Source: Microbacterium luticocti DSM 19459 (GTDB taxonomy: Bacteria; Actinomycetota; Actinomycetes; Actinomycetales; Microbacteriaceae). Taken from it: a stretch of DNA of 64,000 bases. The translations under genes were made by a program, and so were the position numbers. This document shows, one piece after another, positions 49,159 to 59,549 of the stretch (position 1 is its first letter; the number at the start of each line of letters is the position of its first letter). The notes beneath the pieces were generated by a model. The model saw only the letters and a program-made list of their open reading frames with translations, made no database searches and had not been told where the DNA came from. The stretch spans positions 23,369 to 87,368 of the forward strand of contig NZ_AULS01000017.1 of assembly GCF_000422405.1 (NCBI RefSeq). Direction: 5' to 3'.

Positions 49159-49599
49159 TCATCCCTCGATCGGCTCGAGCACGAACACGGCGATGACGCG
49201 GTCGGTCTTCTTCTGGTACTCGGCGTAATCGGGCCAGGCCTCGACCGCGCGCGCCCACCACTCGTCACGCTCGGCGCCGGACGCCTCGTGCGCACGGTAG
49301 TCCTTCTTGACGGCGCCGTCCTGCAGCTCCACGTGAGGGTGCATGCGGATGTTGCCCGCCCACGCGGGTTCTTTCGGGGCGCCACCCTTCGACGCGACGA
49401 CGGCGTAGCGCCCGTCGTGCTCGACCCGCATCAGGGCGGTCTTGCGCAGCGCCCCGGTCTTCGCGCCGACGGTGGTCAGCACGATGATCGGCTTGCCGCG
49501 CATGTCGGCGGCTTCGGCGCCGCCGGTGGCTTCGTACGTCTCGGCCTGCGTGCGCGCCCATTCGGCGGTGCTCGGCTTGTACTCTCCGGTCAGTGGCAT
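49159..49599 (-). CDS. Deazaflavin (F420)-dependent nitroreductase-family protein
   Basis: A 146-residue protein of the DDN/DUF385 split-barrel family. [23 protein letters not shown] and [20 protein letters not shown] are the cofactor-binding signature; HPHVELQDG follows. Members reduce quinones or nitro compounds with F420H2. TACCGT lies exactly six bases before ATG on the minus strand (leaderless), fixing the start and excluding the longer frame. Confidence 0.85.
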   Translation of the reverse strand: MPLTGEYKPSTAEWARTQAETYEATGGAEAADMRGKPIIVLTTVGAKTGALRKTALMRVEHDGRYAVVASKGGAPKEPAWAGNIRMHPHVELQDGAVKKDYRAHEASGAERDEWWARAVEAWPDYAEYQKKTDRVIAVFVLEPIEG

Positions 49600-49646
49600 G
49601 TCTTCACGGTACCGCGCGGTGGATCTGCCGGCGCCGACGTTTCCCA

Positions 49647-49713
49647 CGAGAATCGGCATCCCGGTCGAGAATCGCCGCGTCGCAGCGATTCTCAGGCGAG
49701 ATCGCGATTCTCG
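49647..49713. repeat. 67-bp GAGAATC palindromic repeat, copy B
   Basis: Same length as copy A (12300-12366), with identical first 26 bases and outer arms; differences are in the middle. Confidence 0.75.
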
Positions 49714-49776
49714 CGGCATCCATCGCCCGCACCCGGCCCGGAACCCCGACCCGCCCCGCATGTCCGGCATGACGAA

Positions 49777-49885
49777 GGGGCGGACGCCTCGGCCTCCGCG
49801 CCCGCGCGGGTCGAGGCATCCGCCCCTGTGGGAATGCGAACCGCCGCCCCGACGCGGGAGAAGACCCGGGTCGGGACGGCGGTTC
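49777..49885 (-). terminator. Double hairpin downstream of sucD
   Basis: Two stems in tandem: 49838-49885 (16-base arms beginning GAACCGCCG, one mismatch) starts 28 bases past sucD, and 49777-49826 (15-base arms GGGGCGGACGCCTCG, one mismatch) follows. They probably end the sucC-sucD transcript. Confidence 0.65.
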
Positions 49886-49912
49886 AATGCGTGCGCCCGC
49901 GGCGCGCGTGCC

Positions 49913-50815
<903 letters not shown>

Positions 50816-50845
50816 TTCTTTAAGTCCTTATCCGGATGCTTCGGC

Positions 50846-52009
50846 TCAGGCGTTCGCGAGCTCGGCGGCCTTGTCGGCGCCCTCGTCCATGCCGGCGGCC
50901 AGGGTCACGAGCGGGTGGTCGGCACCGGCGAGGATCGCACGGCCCTCGTCGACCTGGTTGCCGTCCAGGCGCACGACCAGCGGCTTGTTGGCCTCGTCGC
51001 CGAGGATCTCGAGCGCCTTGACGATGCCCTCAGCGACGGCCACGCACGAGGTGATGCCGCCGAAGACGTTCACGAACACGCTCTTGACCTGCGGGTCGTT
51101 CAGGATGACGTCGAGGCCTGCCGCCATCACCGTGGCCGAGGCGCCGCCGCCGATGTCGAGGAAGTTCGCGGGCTTCACGCCGCCGTGCTTCTCGCCGGCG
51201 TAGGCGACGACATCCAGCGTCGACATGACCAGGCCCGCGCCGTTGCCGATGATGCCGACCTGGCCGTCGAGCTTGACGTAGTTCAGGTCGTGCGCCTTGG
51301 CCTTGGCCTCGAGCGGATCGGTGGCCGAGGTGTCTTCAAGGGCCTCGTGGTTCGGGTGGCGGAACGCCGCGTTGTCGTCGAGGGTGACCTTGCCGTCGAG
51401 TGCGATGATGTCGCCGTCTTCGGTCTGCACGAGCGGGTTCACCTCGACCAGGGTGGCGTCCTCGCCCTTGTACACGTCGAAGAGCTTGACGAAGACGTCG
51501 GCCACCTTCGGGGCGAGGTCGTCGTCGAAGTTCGCGGCCTTCGCGATCTCGAGCGCCTTGGCCTGGTCGATGCCGGTCAGCGGGTCGACCTCGACGCGGG
51601 CGAGCGCCTCGGGCTTCTCGACGGCGAGCTGCTCGATCTCCATGCCGCCCTCGACCGAGCACAGCGACAGGTAGGAGCGGTTGGCACGGTCCAGCAGCAC
51701 CGAGAAGTAGAACTCACGGGCGATGCGGGCACCGGCCGCGACCATCACGCGCTTGACGATGTGACCCTTGATGTCGAGGCCGAGGATCGCCTTCGCCGCC
51801 TCGTACGCCTCGTCGGGGTTCTTGGCGACCTTGACGCCGCCGGCCTTGCCGCGGCCTCCGGTCTTGACCTGCGCCTTGACGACCACGACGCCGCCGAGCT
51901 TCTCGGCCGCAGCCTTGACCTCGTCGGGGGTGTCGGCGACGATGCCGGCGAGCACCGGCACTCCGTACTGTTCGAACAGGTCTCGTGCCTGGTACTCGTA
52001 GAGATCCAC
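50846..52009 (-). CDS. sucC: Succinyl-CoA synthetase beta subunit
   Basis: A 387-residue ATP-grasp subunit: [19 protein letters not shown] at the N-terminus, [24 protein letters not shown] and [12 protein letters not shown] in the ligase domain. The GTG at 52009 is preferred over a TTG two codons earlier because AAGGA then sits six bases upstream. It forms the TCA-cycle enzyme with SucD. Confidence 0.96.
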   Translation of the reverse strand: MDLYEYQARDLFEQYGVPVLAGIVADTPDEVKAAAEKLGGVVVVKAQVKTGGRGKAGGVKVAKNPDEAYEAAKAILGLDIKGHIVKRVMVAAGARIAREFYFSVLLDRANRSYLSLCSVEGGMEIEQLAVEKPEALARVEVDPLTGIDQAKALEIAKAANFDDDLAPKVADVFVKLFDVYKGEDATLVEVNPLVQTEDGDIIALDGKVTLDDNAAFRHPNHEALEDTSATDPLEAKAKAHDLNYVKLDGQVGIIGNGAGLVMSTLDVVAYAGEKHGGVKPANFLDIGGGASATVMAAGLDVILNDPQVKSVFVNVFGGITSCVAVAEGIVKALEILGDEANKPLVVRLDGNQVDEGRAILAGADHPLVTLAAGMDEGADKAAELANA

Positions 52010-52198
52010 GTGCAATCCTTCGTTGGGACGAATGTGGGTGACGAGGCGAAAAAACGTCTCGATGTCGAGAGAAATCGACCGATCCCCCAGCCTACTACCC
52101 GCGCCTGAGAGCCCCCGTGCGGCCCGTACCCGGGGTTGTGCACGGTTTCGCCGTGCGCGAGCCGATGCCCCGCGGCATCCCGCGACTACTCTCTGACT

Positions 52199-52882
52199 AT
52201 GCCCACGTCAACATCCGCGACGCCTGCACGCACCGTCGTGATGGCCGCCGCGCTCGACCTGTTCGACCGACAGGGTTTCGAGGCGACCTCGGTCGAGCAG
52301 ATCGCCCAGGCCGCGGGGGTCTCGCGGTCGACGTTCTTTCGGCAGTTCGGCGGCAAAGACGACGTCGTCTTCGCCGACCACGAACTGCTGCTCGAGATGC
52401 TACGCGACTACCTGGCCAGGCCGCACGCGAATCCGTGGGTGGCGGTGCGGGATGCCTCGATCGAGGTGTTCCGGCACTTCGCGGCCGATCCCGACCTGGC
52501 GCGGCGCCGGTACGCCGTAGTGCGGCAGGTGCCGGCGCTGCGCGAGCGCGAGATCGTCACCGTGTTCCGGTACGAGCGGCTGTTCGACGAGTACCTGCGC
52601 GAGGCGCTGCCCGGGCTCGACCCGGTGGATGCGGTGAGCTTCGCGGCGATGGTCACGGCGATACACAATCACGTGCTGCGGCGGCTGATCCGCGGGTCGC
52701 AACGGGTGCGGACATCGGTGCTGCGCGCGGCGCTCGACGAGGCGATGCGCAGGTTCGGGGTGCTCGACGAGGATGCCTCGGCCCCGGCCTCCGCCGACGA
52801 TGTCGTTGTGGCCGTCTTCCCACGACGGATGCCCGCCGCCGAGGTCGCCCGTCGGCTGCAGCAGGAGCTCCCCCGCGCCTGA
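52199..52882 (+). CDS. TetR-family transcriptional regulator
   Basis: A 227-residue regulator: helix-turn-helix [33 protein letters not shown] at about residues 24-56, helical ligand domain after. No neighbouring target is obvious; sucC is divergent, 190 bases away. TACTCT lies six bases before the ATG (leaderless), which selects this Met over the one 63 bases upstream. Confidence 0.86.
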   Translation: MPTSTSATPARTVVMAAALDLFDRQGFEATSVEQIAQAAGVSRSTFFRQFGGKDDVVFADHELLLEMLRDYLARPHANPWVAVRDASIEVFRHFAADPDLARRRYAVVRQVPALREREIVTVFRYERLFDEYLREALPGLDPVDAVSFAAMVTAIHNHVLRRLIRGSQRVRTSVLRAALDEAMRRFGVLDEDASAPASADDVVVAVFPRRMPAAEVARRLQQELPRA

Positions 52883-52998
52883 CCCGGCGTGCCGCGGGGA
52901 GCTGCGCCGAGACCGAGCGAGTGCACCGTCGGGCCAGCGAAACGGGGCCTGTGGATAACTCTGACGGGGTGTAGGCGGATCTCGCTACGGTGGCCTGC

Positions 52999-53538
52999 AT
53001 GCCTCGCCGTACGATCGTGGCCACCGCGGTGCTCGTGCTCGCGGTGCTGACCGGCTGCACACCGCAGCCCCCGCAGCCCAAGTCGAGCCCGACCCCGAGT
53101 CCGCGCTTCACCAGCGAAGCCGACGCGTACAAGGCCGCGGAGGACACGTACCGGGTATACGTCGACGCATTCAATCGCCTGGACCCGTCAAAACCCGCAA
53201 CGCTGGAAGAGATATATCGGTTGGAGACCGGCGATGCACTCGCTGCCGACAAGAAGGCTCTAAGCCAGGATCACGCCGATGGTGTCCGAATCTCAGGGGA
53301 ATCACACATCACCGTGATGGAACCTGCGTCGGTCACCCTGTCGCCCCTGGTCGTCAAGCTGAGCGTCTGTCTCGATGTCTCCGAAATCGAGGTCTTCGAC
53401 GCCGACGGCAACTCCCTTGTTGACCCTGATCGCCCGGACGTGCACAGTACAACCGTCGCCATAGAGGAGTCCCCGGCATCCCCGACGGGACTTGCTGTCC
53501 GAGGAATCGGGGCACGAGAGGGTGATCCTCAGTGTTGA
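52999..53538 (+). CDS. Small lipoprotein, paralogue 1
   Basis: A 179-residue lipoprotein with lipobox VLTGC and a Pro/Ser-rich linker, then RFTSEADAYKAAEDTYRVYVDA and a beta-rich C-terminal part ending in Cys. It is about half identical to the next gene, and the upstream 50 bases are also duplicated (GTGGATAACTCTGACGG, then CTCGCTACGGTGGC). TACGGT is seven bases before the ATG. Function unknown; the helical motif may be a ligand-binding or surface domain. Confidence 0.72.
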   Translation: MPRRTIVATAVLVLAVLTGCTPQPPQPKSSPTPSPRFTSEADAYKAAEDTYRVYVDAFNRLDPSKPATLEEIYRLETGDALAADKKALSQDHADGVRISGESHITVMEPASVTLSPLVVKLSVCLDVSEIEVFDADGNSLVDPDRPDVHSTTVAIEESPASPTGLAVRGIGAREGDPQC

Positions 53539-53743
53539 GGGCGCCGGCGGTGTTCGCGATCACTGGAGCCAGTCTGGCATTCGCTGCCGAAACCCGCCGG
53601 CCCTGGCTGTCGACCACGCCACGCCGTTCCATGCCTCTCCGACTCTGTGACGCCTGTCCGAACTGAGCGAGTGTGTTCCCACGCCGCCGACGGCTGTGGA
53701 TAACTCTGACGGTGTGTGCGTGGTTCTCGCTACGGTGGCGTGC

Positions 53744-54292
53744 ATGTCTCGTCGTGCGATCGTGGCCGCCACGGTACTCATGCTCGCGGTGTTGGCCGGC
53801 TGCGCGGCGCAACCGGCACCGAACCCGAACCCGACTCCGACTCCGACTCCGACTCCGGGCTTCACCAGCGAGGCCGACGCGTACAGGGCGGCGGAGGACA
53901 CATATCGGGCTTATGTCGACGCGGCCAACGCTGCCGACACTCGTGATCCCGCAACGTTCGAGGATGTCTACAAGTGGGCGACCGGCGACGCGCTTGCTGC
54001 TGATAAGAAGACCTTCCCCGAGCTGTACTCGAAGCATGCGGTGAAGACCGGAGACGCCGTCATCATGACGGTCGAATCGCGCGAGGCCGATGAGCGACTA
54101 TCGAAGCTGGCGATCGACGTCTGCCAAGACGTATCGCACGTCGACGTGCGCAACGAAGCCGGAGACTCACTCGTCGACCCGAGCAGGCCGGACGTTCAGA
54201 TGCTCCTGGTCCGGCTCGTCTCCTCGGATCAATCACCAACCGGGCTTCTGGTGTCGGGCATCTGGAGCCGATCGGACGGCGTCACGTGTTGA
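53744..54292 (+). CDS. Small lipoprotein, paralogue 2
   Basis: A 182-residue lipoprotein with lipobox VLAGC, a NPTPTPTPTP linker, GFTSEADAYRAAEDTYRAYVDAAN, and a domain ending in Cys like its tandem partner. Shared residues include GDALAADKK and SLVDPSRPDV. Its promoter region copies that of paralogue 1 and TACGGT is again seven bases before the ATG, so both are likely co-regulated though separately transcribed. Confidence 0.72.
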   Translation: MSRRAIVAATVLMLAVLAGCAAQPAPNPNPTPTPTPTPGFTSEADAYRAAEDTYRAYVDAANAADTRDPATFEDVYKWATGDALAADKKTFPELYSKHAVKTGDAVIMTVESREADERLSKLAIDVCQDVSHVDVRNEAGDSLVDPSRPDVQMLLVRLVSSDQSPTGLLVSGIWSRSDGVTC

Positions 54293-54414
54293 TCCGGTTG
54301 TGGCAGTCACGTATACACCGCGACACTGCCCGTGTCCGCAATCTGTACCCTGTGCCGCCGTTCCTCCCGCCCCGAAAGGAGCCCGCACGCACCGCGGGCG
54401 GGGAGGCGGGCCGG

Positions 54415-55458
54415 CTACTGCAGAACGCGGTCGACGTCGAACGAGGCCACCGTTTCGAGCTGGTCGAACCGGCAAGACTCGGGTTCCCGGTCGGGTCGCC
54501 ACCGCTCGAACTGCACGGTGTGCCGGAACCGATCCCCCTCGAGCTGGTCGTAACGCACCTCGAGCACCCGCTCGGGCCGCAGCCGTACGAACGACACGTC
54601 CTTGCCGGCACTGAACCGTGACGTGTCGGTGGATCCGGTGACGGCAGAGCCCGAGGCATCCCTCTCGACCACAGGCTCGAGCTCATCGACGAGCTGCAGC
54701 CGGCGGGCGTTGCTGAACGCCGAGACGGCTCCGACGTTGTGCAGCCGCCCGCTCGCGTCGTACAGGCCGAGCAACAGCGACCCGACGCCGCTGCCCGACT
54801 TGTGCACGCGGTATCCGATGGCGACCACGTCGACGGTGCGCACATGCTTGATCTTGAACATCGTGCGCTTGTTCGGCGTGTACGGCTCGGCGAGCGGCTT
54901 GGCCACCACCCCGTCCAGACCCGCACCCTCGAACTCGTCGAGCCAGCGGCGGGCGATCGCGGTATCGCCGGTGGTGCGGGTCAGATGAATGGGATGCGGC
55001 AGCCCGCCGACCAGCTCTTCGAGCACGGTGCGGCGGGTGCGGAACGGCTCGCCCTGCAGATCACGGTCGCCACGCGCGAGCAGGTCGTACGCGATGAACA
55101 TCGCGGGGGTCTCGGCGGCGAGCTTGGCGACACGGGATGCCGCGGGGTGGATGCGCTGGCTCAACGCCTCCCAATCGAGGTGTCGGTGGCCGTCCTCCCC
55201 GGTGGGCACCGCGATCTCACCGTCGAGCAGGCAGGGCTCGGGCAGCAACGTGCGGAACGCCTCGACGAGCTCGGGAAAGTAGCGCGTCAGCGGCTTGGCT
55301 CCCCGACTGCCGATCTCGACGTTCTCGCCGTCCCATGACACCAGGCCACGGAAGCCGTCCCACTTCGGCTCGTAGCTGAGCCCGCCCGGCACACTGTCGG
55401 AGTCGGGAATGCTCGGCACGGACTTGGCCAGCATCGGCGCGGGGATCTGGTACGGCAT
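54415..55458 (-). CDS. ATP-dependent DNA ligase (LigC/LigD-type ligase domain)
   Basis: A 347-residue stand-alone ligase. Motif I is EPKWDGFRG with adenylated Lys32; LLDGEIAVP (motif III), GLDGVVAKP (IV) and MFKIKHVRTVDVVA (V) follow; the C-terminal OB-fold is present. No polymerase or nuclease domains are fused, as in actinobacterial LigC used in repair or end-joining. The first ~105 bases of this gene and ~115 bases upstream are repeated at 60938-61156. Confidence 0.93.
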   Translation of the reverse strand: MPYQIPAPMLAKSVPSIPDSDSVPGGLSYEPKWDGFRGLVSWDGENVEIGSRGAKPLTRYFPELVEAFRTLLPEPCLLDGEIAVPTGEDGHRHLDWEALSQRIHPAASRVAKLAAETPAMFIAYDLLARGDRDLQGEPFRTRRTVLEELVGGLPHPIHLTRTTGDTAIARRWLDEFEGAGLDGVVAKPLAEPYTPNKRTMFKIKHVRTVDVVAIGYRVHKSGSGVGSLLLGLYDASGRLHNVGAVSAFSNARRLQLVDELEPVVERDASGSAVTGSTDTSRFSAGKDVSFVRLRPERVLEVRYDQLEGDRFRHTVQFERWRPDREPESCRFDQLETVASFDVDRVLQ

Positions 55459-55573
55459 GGTCCCATCCTGTCTGTGCCCGCCGGCCGCGTCCAGGGTTGC
55501 AGCTCAGTGCCGCGGCGGGGTGAACTCGACGAGCAGGATGACCGCGTCGCCGCCGGCCGCGGCATCCATCGCC
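55354..55573. repeat. Direct repeat (original): ligase 5' end plus upstream
   Basis: About 220 bp almost identical to 60938-61156 in the same orientation. This copy is intact at the ligase start (ATG at 55458). The two copies bracket about 5.4 kb of accessory DNA. Confidence 0.9.
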
Positions 55574-55622
55574 ATCAAGCCGGTCCGTGGACGGCCTCCC
55601 ACGGTGCCGGTAGCGTGTGAAC

Positions 55623-55937
55623 GTGCCTTCGGAGTTTCATGAATCACCGGTAATAACGCAGAGCGAAGACCGTACGGACGACGCCGTCGTTTGGCTGACG
55701 TGGGGCTCTGTCGCCCTCATCGCCTGCTCGCTGGCCGTACTGATCACGGCGCCCTTTGAATTGTGGGCGCTGCTCGCTCTGGTCTTCGCGGCTGCCGCCG
55801 CGGTCGTCGCGCTCTTTGCACGCCGACGTGCGATCCGACTGCGTCGAAAGGGAGGTCTGATGATAAGGAGGCAGGCATTCAAGGAAGGAGCGGCCACTGG
55901 TCGAACGCTCAAAGGTGAGCAAGGCCATGTCGGATGA
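55623..55937 (+). CDS. Small two-helix membrane protein, unknown function
   Basis: A 104-residue protein with two membrane helices (VVWLTWGSVALIACSLAVLI; LWALLALVFAAAAAVVALFA) followed by a basic region (RRRAIRLRRKG). The GTG at 55623 is preferred over GTG 55617 because TAGCGT is then exactly six bases upstream. No homologue recognised. It is the first gene of the accessory island. Confidence 0.6.
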   Translation: MPSEFHESPVITQSEDRTDDAVVWLTWGSVALIACSLAVLITAPFELWALLALVFAAAAAVVALFARRRAIRLRRKGGLMIRRQAFKEGAATGRTLKGEQGHVG

Positions 55938-55985
55938 GATCGGCGGGGCTCCGTGGTGCGGTCTAGACGATCATCCCGCTAGCGC

Positions 55986-56897
55986 TTAGGGGTTGCACTT
56001 CGATGCGACCATCTCGGGCCACCACCAGGGGATGTCTTTGCGCCAGGACTCCATGTTGTAAGTTGCGCCCCCGCCGATGTAGTTAAACTGCACATGGCAG
56101 TGGAACTGGTTGTTGATCGTCGAGGTGACTTTGTTGGCAAGCGTGCCCAGTCGAGCCTTGAGATCGGCGGTGTGCTGGTTCAGATAGGCGATCCCGAGGA
56201 CGTCGCGGCCAAACGCAGTGGGCTGCGCGTTCACGACGTATTTCGATGAGTTGGACTGATATGTGACCCAGGCCGCCGCGACGAGCCACTTGCCGTTCAG
56301 CGGGTCTGCAATGACCGGATACGTGATGTCGGTGACGCTGTCCAGATCGACGTGTTGCGTGAGGACCCCGTCGGCGAACGTATACCACGTGGGGATGGTC
56401 TTCCCCGCGGCGTCCTTCGCCCAGGGGCTGGCCACGCCGCCGAGGAACTCGCCATCGGGCATTGCATACACGACGGCGCCGCTCTCAGTGATTGTGGCCT
56501 CCGCTCCCGTCGGAAGGTCGACGGCGAAGTCATACGCACGCGGGGCGGTCTCGTTCTCGAGACTGATCGCGAAGAGAGCTGAAGCCTCATCCAGCAGAAC
56601 GGACTGGATGGTGCTGCCCGCAGCCGCATCGGGTGCCGTCGTTGTGAACATACCGCTGTCAGAGGTGATCGCAATGGTGTCGTCAGACACCGTCGCTGTG
56701 ACCTCTCCGACCTTGCTCGACGTGTCCGACGGCGCGGCCATCACCGCAGCCAGCTCTGGTGCCGCATGTGCGAGCTGGTCGACAACTGAGGGGTCGTCGC
56801 CTGTGGTCTCGGACGCAAGCGCCGGGGCTCCCGCGGCCAGCACCGCAGCGACCACGACGGCCGATGCCGCCATACTGATGGGCTTCATCTTTCGCAC
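55986..56897 (-). CDS. Secreted protein with DUF2599-like C-terminus
   Basis: A 303-residue exported protein: Sec signal (MAASAVVVAAVLAAGAPALAS, residues ~8-28), a ~170-residue N-terminal domain ending DITYPVIADP, then a ~105-residue C-terminal domain with HCHVQFNYIGG, NMESWRKDIPWWWPE and a terminal Cys, resembling DUF2599. The split at YPVIADP is a junction seen in many actinobacterial secreted proteins whose C-terminal parts vary, so the tail may be the active module. No toxin motif or immunity gene is proven, although a small membrane gene lies convergent to it. Confidence 0.65.
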   Translation of the reverse strand: MRKMKPISMAASAVVVAAVLAAGAPALASETTGDDPSVVDQLAHAAPELAAVMAAPSDTSSKVGEVTATVSDDTIAITSDSGMFTTTAPDAAAGSTIQSVLLDEASALFAISLENETAPRAYDFAVDLPTGAEATITESGAVVYAMPDGEFLGGVASPWAKDAAGKTIPTWYTFADGVLTQHVDLDSVTDITYPVIADPLNGKWLVAAAWVTYQSNSSKYVVNAQPTAFGRDVLGIAYLNQHTADLKARLGTLANKVTSTINNQFHCHVQFNYIGGGATYNMESWRKDIPWWWPEMVASKCNP

Positions 56898-57015
56898 TGT
56901 TCTACCTTCCGAAGCAACTCATCGAAGTGAAGTTCATCGAACCACTAAACTCAGCAAATGTCCAGCGCCCACATAGCATCTTCTGAATCGCTATCGAGGA
57001 ATCGTCGTTGAGCAG

Positions 57016-57354
57016 CAGGCAACCGCCATCGACTGCTCAGAGTCTTGGGACGGGTTCCCTTGCGGCGTTGGTGCGCCCCGGGGTGCGCTCGTGCGGGGCT
57101 TCACTGATCCTCACGGTCGCTTCCGCGTTGATCAGGCCCTGCAGGCCGGCCTGCAGCATTCGCCGGAACACGTCCGCGTAGGGTCAGGCCAGGATCGACG
57201 CGGACTTCGCCGATCAGGGTCGTCAAGGCAGACTGGTGGTGGGTCATCATGGGACCACTTCCTTGTTCCTTGGCGGAACCGGTCATCCCACGATGGCCCT
57301 CCTACGTCAACGACGACGAGGACCCTGCAGGAATTGACACAGAGATGATGGATT
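57016..57354 (-). pseudogene. IS256-family transposase remnant, frameshifted
   Basis: From ATG 57250 the minus strand reads THHQSALTTLIGEV, then after frame changes YADVFRRMLQAGLQGLINAEAT and RKGTRPKTL, the N-terminal landmarks of IS256/mutator transposases. At least two frameshifts and loss of everything after ~80 codons show decay. Upstream, TTGACACAGAG-like sequence near 57335-57347 probably marks the element end. Confidence 0.75.
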
Positions 57355-57460
57355 CGGCTCCGATGCCGGCGTGACCCGAGATTACACGGACGCCGTTCGC
57401 GGCTGTCTTTTTGTGGATCTGTCCGTCGACGCCGGTGGTCGCTGCGGGCCGGACGGGCAC

Positions 57461-58856
57461 ATGACTTGATAGGAGCCTGACCGGGAAGTCGTCTCACCTT
57501 TGTGCTGTCTGCACTCACCCGATCCGCGGCGACGTTCATCACCGTTGGAAGGGAATGCCGTCAATGACGAGCATGACACTCGACCCGCCGGTGCCCAACC
57601 CGCTGTCTCCAGCGGTCGAGCTGGGTCGCCGGCGTCGACACGCACAAGAACACGCATCACATAGCGATCCTGGATCACGTCGGCGGACCTGTCGCCGACC
57701 GAGAGTTCCGGGCCGACGACCACGGCTACGCCCAGGCCATCGCGTTTCTCCGCGCGCACGACGACGGCGTCCGTGTCGGCGTGGAGGGCACCGGCTCCTA
57801 CGGGGCTGGTCTCTCACGCGCGCTGAACGCCGCGGGGCTGATCGTCGTCGAAGTCGCACGGCAAGACCGGCAGGCCCCGCGGCGTCGAGGCAAGTCCGAC
57901 CCGCTCGACGCGCACCAGGCTGCTGTCGCCGTCCTCGCCGGCACCGACACCGCGATACCGAAGTCTGGTGACGGAGCAGTGGAGTCGATGCGGATCTTGC
58001 TGGCAGAGCGACGCTCCGCGGCGAAAGCACGAGCGCAGGCGATGAACCAGATCCATGCGCTGCTGATCACCGCGCCCGAGCTGGTGCGACAGGCGTTCCG
58101 CGCCCTCAGCGGGCGGCGACTGGTGACCACGCTCGCCAAGACCAGGCCCGGAGCGATCGCGTCGCCCGATCCCGAGGTCGTCGCCCGCCAGACGCTACGG
58201 CGGTTCGCGGTCCGGCACCTCACGATGCAAGCCGAGATCGACCAGATCGAACAACAGCTTGAGCTGCTCGTCCGGCAGGTCAACCCCACACTGCTGTCTC
58301 TGAGCGGAGTCCATCCTGCGTCGACGCTCCTTATCACCGCCGGCGACAACCCGGAGCGGCTGGGGACCCGAGCGAGCTTCGCCGCTCTCGCCGGCGTCGC
58401 CCCGATCCCCGCCTCGTCCGGACAACGCACCCGGCACCGGCTCTCTCGCGGTGGCAACCGGCACGCCAACGCCGCCCTGCACCGGATCGTGCTTCTACGC
58501 ATGCGACACCGCGGCCCTCGAACGATGGCCTACTTCGAACGGCGCCGCGCAGAGCAGCTCACCGACCGCGACATCATGCGCTGCCTCAAGCGGCACGTCG
58601 CGAACGAGGTCTACGCCGCCCTGCTCAACCCCGCCACCAATAACCCGGCCGGGCGCGAGCTCAGAGACCGCCGACAAACTATCGGCATCCCGATCAGCGT
58701 CCTCGCCGCCACTCTCGGCGTCCCCCACCAGCGGCTACGACGACTTGAGATCGGCACCCGCGCTGACCCCGACCTCGAAGCTCGAGCGACCGCCGTCCTG
58801 GAAGGAATCAACCCACCACTGGCCGCTTGACAACAATAGGAGCATCCACGCTATGG
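57461..58856 (+). mobile_element. IS110-family insertion sequence
   Basis: The element carries one transposase frame and no inverted repeats. Similar words flank it: TTGATAGGAGC near 57467 and TTGACAACAATAGGAGC near 58828, where IS110 ends are expected. The ~90 bases between the left word and the transposase are non-coding and could template the element's guide (bridge) RNA. Exact ends are estimates. Confidence 0.65.
57555..58830 (+). pseudogene. IS110-family transposase with N-terminal frameshift
   Basis: A start at 57555 gives MPSMTSMTLDPPVPNPLSPAVE, but the conserved WVAGVDTHKNTHH that should follow is in another frame from about 57622, so a frameshift lies near 57620. The rest is complete for a DEDD/Tnp20 recombinase: VGVEGTGSYG, GKSDPLDAHQAA, and the C-terminal domain with PASSGQRTRHRLSRGGNR. 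An internal GTG at 57781 opens a 349-residue frame lacking the first catalytic Asp. Activity would need recoding or trans-complementation. Confidence 0.8.
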
Positions 58857-58914
58857 GACTCAGCCGATTACCTGTACGGTATCCATAATCTGGCAACCGA
58901 CAAAGGAGCCCCAC

Positions 58915-59523
58915 ATGAAACACAAACGCGTAGCTGTCTCGGCGCTCTTCGCACTGGCACTGGTTGCAAGCACCCTGCTGGCGACATCGGCGCATGCCGA
59001 GGCGGTGGCCGACAACAGTTCAGGAGCCACAAGCAGCACGGAAACCGTTGGTGACGCCAACGCGTTGAGTCCGAGCGAGAAGAAGCTGTTCTACTCCAAC
59101 GACCGCAAACAGATCGAAGTTGATGCCACGAGCGGGGACATCGTGTCAGTCACCCCGCTGACTCAAGAACAGCTGCAGTCCCTGATCGATGCGAATCAGC
59201 CTACGTCAGCCTTCACCGAGACACGTCTGGGCGCCGCTCCGCTCGGCGTGAGCACCGGCTGTCCGCTCACGTGGTTCGGATGCTGGTATGGCAAGAGTTC
59301 CGCATACGTGAACTATCAGTTCACCAACGGCGTCACGTCCGGCACCTGGACCAGTAGGCAGAACTTCTACACCGGAACGTACTACGCAAAACTCTGCTGG
59401 CTCGATCCGGCGAACACCAAGAAGACGTTCTGTATGGCGGAGCGTAATGGAACGAATGCCTGGATCACACTGGGTCAGGCTGTGACCGGCAAGAAGGTGG
59501 ACCTGTCGCCCACGCGCGTCTAG
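58915..59523 (+). CDS. Small secreted protein, unknown family
   Basis: A 202-residue protein with a Sec signal (VAVSALFALALVASTLLATSAHA, cleavage near residue 28). An acidic/Ser-rich propeptide-like stretch follows (LSPSEKKLFYSNDRKQIEVD) and then an aromatic, Cys-containing C-terminal domain (GCPLTWFGCWYGKSSAYVNY, YYAKLCWLD, FCMAERNG). Four Cys may form disulfides. AAAGGAG is well placed for ATG 58915. Codon use is less GC-rich than the surroundings, and an IS110 element ends just upstream, suggesting transfer. Possible roles include bacteriocin-like or surface protein; none is demonstrated. Confidence 0.65.
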   Translation: MKHKRVAVSALFALALVASTLLATSAHAEAVADNSSGATSSTETVGDANALSPSEKKLFYSNDRKQIEVDATSGDIVSVTPLTQEQLQSLIDANQPTSAFTETRLGAAPLGVSTGCPLTWFGCWYGKSSAYVNYQFTNGVTSGTWTSRQNFYTGTYYAKLCWLDPANTKKTFCMAERNGTNAWITLGQAVTGKKVDLSPTRV

Positions 59524-59549
59524 ATCACAGGAGGTTGTTCTGCCGTCGA

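Noticed and set aside
54363..54413. Hairpin between paralogue 2 and the ligase gene
   Set aside because: C-rich and G-rich arms can pair only with bulges; too weak to call a terminator without folding energy calculations.
57781..58830. Intact IS110 transposase starting at GTG 57781
   Set aside because: This start omits the conserved VAGVDTHK segment with the first catalytic Asp, which is present upstream in the same frame without a start codon; a frameshifted gene is a better reading.
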